Below, piece after piece: positions 4,835 to 6,986 of a stretch of DNA of 6,986 nt. The notes under the pieces are model-generated. The model did not search any database. It was not told where the DNA came from and was given only the letters and a program-made list of their open reading frames with translations. Both the position numbers and the translations under genes were made by a program. Numbering within the stretch: position 1 is the first letter of the stretch; the number at the start of each line of letters is the position of its first letter. Origin of the DNA: Patescibacteria group bacterium UBA6033 (GTDB taxonomy: Bacteria; Patescibacteriota; Minisyncoccia; Phycocordibacterales; Phycocordibacteraceae); the NCBI GenBank assembly GCA_002429325.1, contig DIZH01000012.1:40303-47288 (forward strand), written 5' to 3'.

Positions 4835-6401
4835 ACTGCAAAGCTTCCTCGAGACGAGTCAGGACGAAGTCCCGTGGAAGACCAGCGAGGAACCACCCTG
4901 CTTTCGGTCCTGAATCGCGGTTGAGGAAAATACGATAGATGACCTGGAAAAGCTCTTTGGGAGCGATCGGCACGCTCGTTTTCATTTCATGAAGCTTCGC
5001 ATGAAGCTCTTCGCCTGTGTGCTCTCGGCTCTTAAGGAACTCGGCGAGCACTGCAAGGGCATTTTTCTGAGTATCCGTGAGCTCGACTGCCGGCAAAACA
5101 TCTTGGAGCTCGTATTTAAATTCTTCAGGCGCATACGCGGAGAGCCAGAACTTTGCGTAGCGCGCGCGCTCATCAAGTTTCTGTTTTTCATCGGAAGTAA
5201 GAGCACTTCCTTTTACGCGTGCGGCTTCCTCAGCAAGCAAGAGATGCGCCATCTGCACGATGAACGCTACTTCGCGAAAACGCATTTCCCATGGTGCTGA
5301 CAACGCAGCCCGCTCTTTTGGAAGCGCACAGAGCGCATACAATCGGGTACGATCGTCTGCCGCACCAGCTCGCACTTCTTCGGCAAGCTCGTCATACCAG
5401 TCATACAGGCGTGGCACTGACTCCCCTTGTGGATCAACATCTATCTGTTCGCGAATATCCTTGCCGATAAGGACCAAACGGAACAGCTCCGACGGGAAAA
5501 GATCTCCCATATCTTTTGCGCTGCTGCCACGACCTTTCGATGACGACATTTTCTTGCCACCGACCAGAAAGAATTCATAGGGAATGTCATAGGGCGGTTC
5601 TGTGTCAAAGACTTCTCGGCAGATATGATTTGCTACATCACGGGAACCACCCTTCGTAGAGTGGTCTTTCCCGCCACCCTCAATATCTACTCCCTGTACA
5701 ACCCACTTCGCCGCCCATTCTACTTTCCAGAAGAGTTTCGCTGCGCCCTTCCACGGAGCAACTCGCCCTGAGTGTCCGCAACTCTTTGCTTCATCTGGGT
5801 TCCTGTCGCATGAGTAGCCGATAGTTTCGCCGTCGTAGTCATAGGCGCGCGTGGTCATGATCTTCCCGCAGTTCTCACACACCACCGAAACCGGGAGCCA
5901 CGACACATCTTTCTCAGAACCCGAAACTTCTTTCAGGATGCGCCGTACATCGCTTGCACGCTCCAAAGCCGTCTTCATGCATGCATCCATCTTCCCAGAC
6001 TGATACATCTCAGTCGCGCGATAATAGTTTGGAGTAAAGCCTGCTTTCTTGTGAACGCTTACAAACTCATCGCCGAAATATTCTGCGTAATTCTTAAATC
6101 CCGCTTCGGGACTTGGGACCATATAGAGCGGCTTTCCCAAGTATTCGCGAAATTTTTCGGTATCGAGGTATCCCGGTATGGAATCGAACGGGTCGAAGTC
6201 ATTGAGCTCGTAACGGTATTCATTTGGAATATCGTATTCTGAAAGAAGTTCTGAAATAAGACCATGGACGGCAACACCGCGCATGCTTCCCACATGCACG
6301 CGGCCAGACAGTGTCTTCTCGTCTCGTATTAGAAATGTCTTCCCGTCACGCGGTTTACGCGTGCTCCGTATATCGCTAGCTATCTTATCGGCCCATAACA
6401 T
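4833..6401 (-). CDS. lysS: Class I lysyl-tRNA synthetase (LysRS-I)
   Basis: The gene encodes 522 residues, the usual size for this family (also called lysK). It charges tRNA-Lys with lysine using ATP, in the cytoplasm. The Rossmann-fold signatures are HVGS (36-39, the HIGH motif, within SGRVHVGSMRG) and KMSSSK (284-289). FFLVGGKKMSSSKGRGSS is typical of the archaeal-type class I enzyme and excludes the common bacterial class II enzyme. A four-cysteine insert (C175, C178, C198, C208) probably binds zinc. WKVEWAAKW (224-232) and GVDIEGGGKDH (237-247) are further family blocks. The C-terminal half, about 330-522, is helical and corresponds to the anticodon-binding domain. The start at ATG 6401 is the only choice because an in-frame TAG lies four codons upstream. 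An AGGA seven bases before it is a moderate Shine-Dalgarno sequence. It follows greA by 36 bases and is probably co-transcribed with it. Confidence 0.97.
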   Translation of the reverse strand: MLWADKIASDIRSTRKPRDGKTFLIRDEKTLSGRVHVGSMRGVAVHGLISELLSEYDIPNEYRYELNDFDPFDSIPGYLDTEKFREYLGKPLYMVPSPEAGFKNYAEYFGDEFVSVHKKAGFTPNYYRATEMYQSGKMDACMKTALERASDVRRILKEVSGSEKDVSWLPVSVVCENCGKIMTTRAYDYDGETIGYSCDRNPDEAKSCGHSGRVAPWKGAAKLFWKVEWAAKWVVQGVDIEGGGKDHSTKGGSRDVANHICREVFDTEPPYDIPYEFFLVGGKKMSSSKGRGSSAKDMGDLFPSELFRLVLIGKDIREQIDVDPQGESVPRLYDWYDELAEEVRAGAADDRTRLYALCALPKERAALSAPWEMRFREVAFIVQMAHLLLAEEAARVKGSALTSDEKQKLDERARYAKFWLSAYAPEEFKYELQDVLPAVELTDTQKNALAVLAEFLKSREHTGEELHAKLHEMKTSVPIAPKELFQVIYRIFLNRDSGPKAGWFLAGLPRDFVLTRLEEALQ

Positions 6402-6430
6402 AGTGAAATCCTAGCACAAAAGCGAACCAG

Positions 6431-6439
6431 CACCTCCTT
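6431..6439 (-). promoter_or_regulatory. Strong Shine-Dalgarno sequence overlapping the greA stop, far from lysS
   Basis: The minus strand reads TAAGGAGGTG, so the greA stop codon TAA is embedded in a consensus Shine-Dalgarno sequence. The lysS ATG lies 29 bases further on, too far for normal direct use, and has its own weaker AGGA. The site may hold or recapture ribosomes ending on greA. A GTG 15 bases after the GGAGG could open a 10-codon reading frame (6417-6385) that overlaps the lysS start. Confidence 0.5.
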
Positions 6440-6911
6440 AGGATACCTTCTCGATGGTGTAGGTCTGCTTGCCCGAAGGAGTCTCAAACGTGAAGACATC
6501 GCTCTTCTTCTTGCCCATAAGTGCTGAACCGAGCGGTGAGACGTGTGAGAGCTTCTTCACGCGCATGTCGGCTTCTTCGCTGCCGACTATCGTGTATTCA
6601 TGCGCCTCGACGCTCCCATCTCTTCGGATAGTGACTTTCGAACCGAAGCTTATCTCGCTCTTGCGCTTGCCGTCGGGAACAATCTTCGTGTACTTCACCA
6701 ATTCCTCGAGTTTCTTGATGCGCTCTTCTGTGGCAGCCTGCAAATCGCGGGCTTCCTGATATTCAGCATTTTCCGAGAGGTCACCAAGCGAGCGAGCGTA
6801 CTCGAGATTCTTTGCAATTTCTGTGCGACGGACGGTCTTCAAATTCTCGAGCTCCTTAATCATTTCATCGAACTTCTCTTGCGAGACGACAGCTTCTTGG
6901 GTATCGGTCAT
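6438..6911 (-). CDS. greA: Transcription elongation factor GreA
   Basis: The gene encodes 157 residues from ATG 6911. GreA enters the RNA polymerase secondary channel and stimulates cleavage of backtracked RNA. The N-terminal coiled-coil domain (about 1-75) carries the tip signature GDLSENAEYQEARD, whose acidic residues position the catalytic metal. The C-terminal FKBP-like domain (about 80-157) has FGSKVTIRR, YTIVGSEEAD, LSHVSPLGSALMGKK and ETPSGKQTYTI, all typical of the family. A GTG at 6938 is in frame and would add nine residues, but the length and the predicted promoter between 6921 and 6948 favour ATG 6911. The stop codon is part of a strong Shine-Dalgarno sequence ahead of lysS. greA next to a lysyl-tRNA synthetase gene is a recurrent bacterial arrangement. 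Confidence 0.96.
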   Translation of the reverse strand: MTDTQEAVVSQEKFDEMIKELENLKTVRRTEIAKNLEYARSLGDLSENAEYQEARDLQAATEERIKKLEELVKYTKIVPDGKRKSEISFGSKVTIRRDGSVEAHEYTIVGSEEADMRVKKLSHVSPLGSALMGKKKSDVFTFETPSGKQTYTIEKVS

Positions 6912-6920
6912 AGTGGATGC

Positions 6921-6948
6921 ATTGTACGTGTCCAGCACTAAGATGCAA
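6921..6948 (-). promoter_or_regulatory. Predicted greA-lysS promoter, possibly giving a near-leaderless mRNA
   Basis: On the minus strand TTGCAT (6948-6943) and TACAAT (6926-6921, five of six -10 bases) are separated by 16 bases. The predicted start is near 6914, two to three bases before the greA ATG at 6911. No Shine-Dalgarno sequence is present, so the transcript would be nearly leaderless. The -35 is weak (only TTG matches). The prediction rests on sequence alone. Confidence 0.5.
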
Positions 6949-6958
6949 GTTTTTGTAT

Positions 6959-6986
6959 AAAAAAGAGTCGAGCCGCCACACTGCGG
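6959..6986 (-). terminator. Possible end of an intrinsic terminator of an upstream gene, cut by window edge
   Basis: The minus strand reads GGCGGCTCGACTC directly followed by six T's, the form of the descending arm and T-tract of an intrinsic terminator. The matching ascending arm would lie beyond base 6986. Within the window only a four-base CCGC/GCGG pairing can be seen. If real, it separates greA from the preceding minus-strand gene. Confidence 0.35.

Noticed and set aside
1..6986. Search for CRISPR arrays, tRNA/rRNA genes, transposases, toxin-antitoxin or defence genes
   Set aside because: No regularly spaced repeats, cloverleaf elements or such protein motifs were seen; apart from the small zinc-ribbon gene, the protein-coding content is core housekeeping.

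Overview
The window looks like chromosomal DNA from a bacterium of the Candidate Phyla Radiation (Patescibacteria, probably a Parcubacteria/Kaiserbacteria-like lineage). This is inferred from four things: a class I lysyl-tRNA synthetase next to greA, a compact division/cell-wall (dcw) cluster with divergent RsmH and FtsL-like proteins, a MurF-type ligase with a short membrane-anchored N-terminus, and very tight gene packing. TGA is used as a stop (ftsI, the small zinc-ribbon gene), so the UGA=Gly code of Gracilibacteria/Absconditabacteria does not apply. A 16S gene or a database search would be needed to fix the lineage.

Layout. From the right edge leftwards on the minus strand: greA (6911-6438), then class I lysS (6401-4833). 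These look co-transcribed from a promoter just upstream of greA. Converging on lysS from the left is a single plus-strand gene for an 80-residue protein with two CxxC pairs (4536-4778). It has its own near-consensus promoter, the best ribosome binding site in the window and an intrinsic terminator. A roughly 200-base intergenic region (4336-4535) separates it from a divergent minus-strand dcw operon: mraZ (4335-3913), rsmH (3772-2822), an ftsL-like gene (2829-2536), the class B penicillin-binding protein ftsI (2532-778) and a MurF-type Mur ligase (781 to beyond base 1). Apart from a 140-base gap between mraZ and rsmH, the dcw genes touch or overlap by a few bases, which suggests translational coupling.

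How the genes work together. MraZ is the DNA-binding regulator of dcw operons, and TGGG-type repeats lie around the predicted mraZ promoter. RsmH methylates 16S rRNA. The FtsL-like protein and FtsI belong to the septal peptidoglycan machinery. The Mur ligase builds the cytoplasmic peptidoglycan precursor. GreA and LysRS serve transcription elongation and translation.

The most unusual material is regulatory. A roughly 120-base inverted-repeat element sits directly against the rsmH start codon. Several very stable hairpins lie inside coding sequence (zinc-ribbon gene, rsmH, mraZ). The zinc-ribbon gene, which I do not recognise, shares its upstream region with the dcw operon. No CRISPR array, tRNA, rRNA, transposase or obvious defence system was seen.
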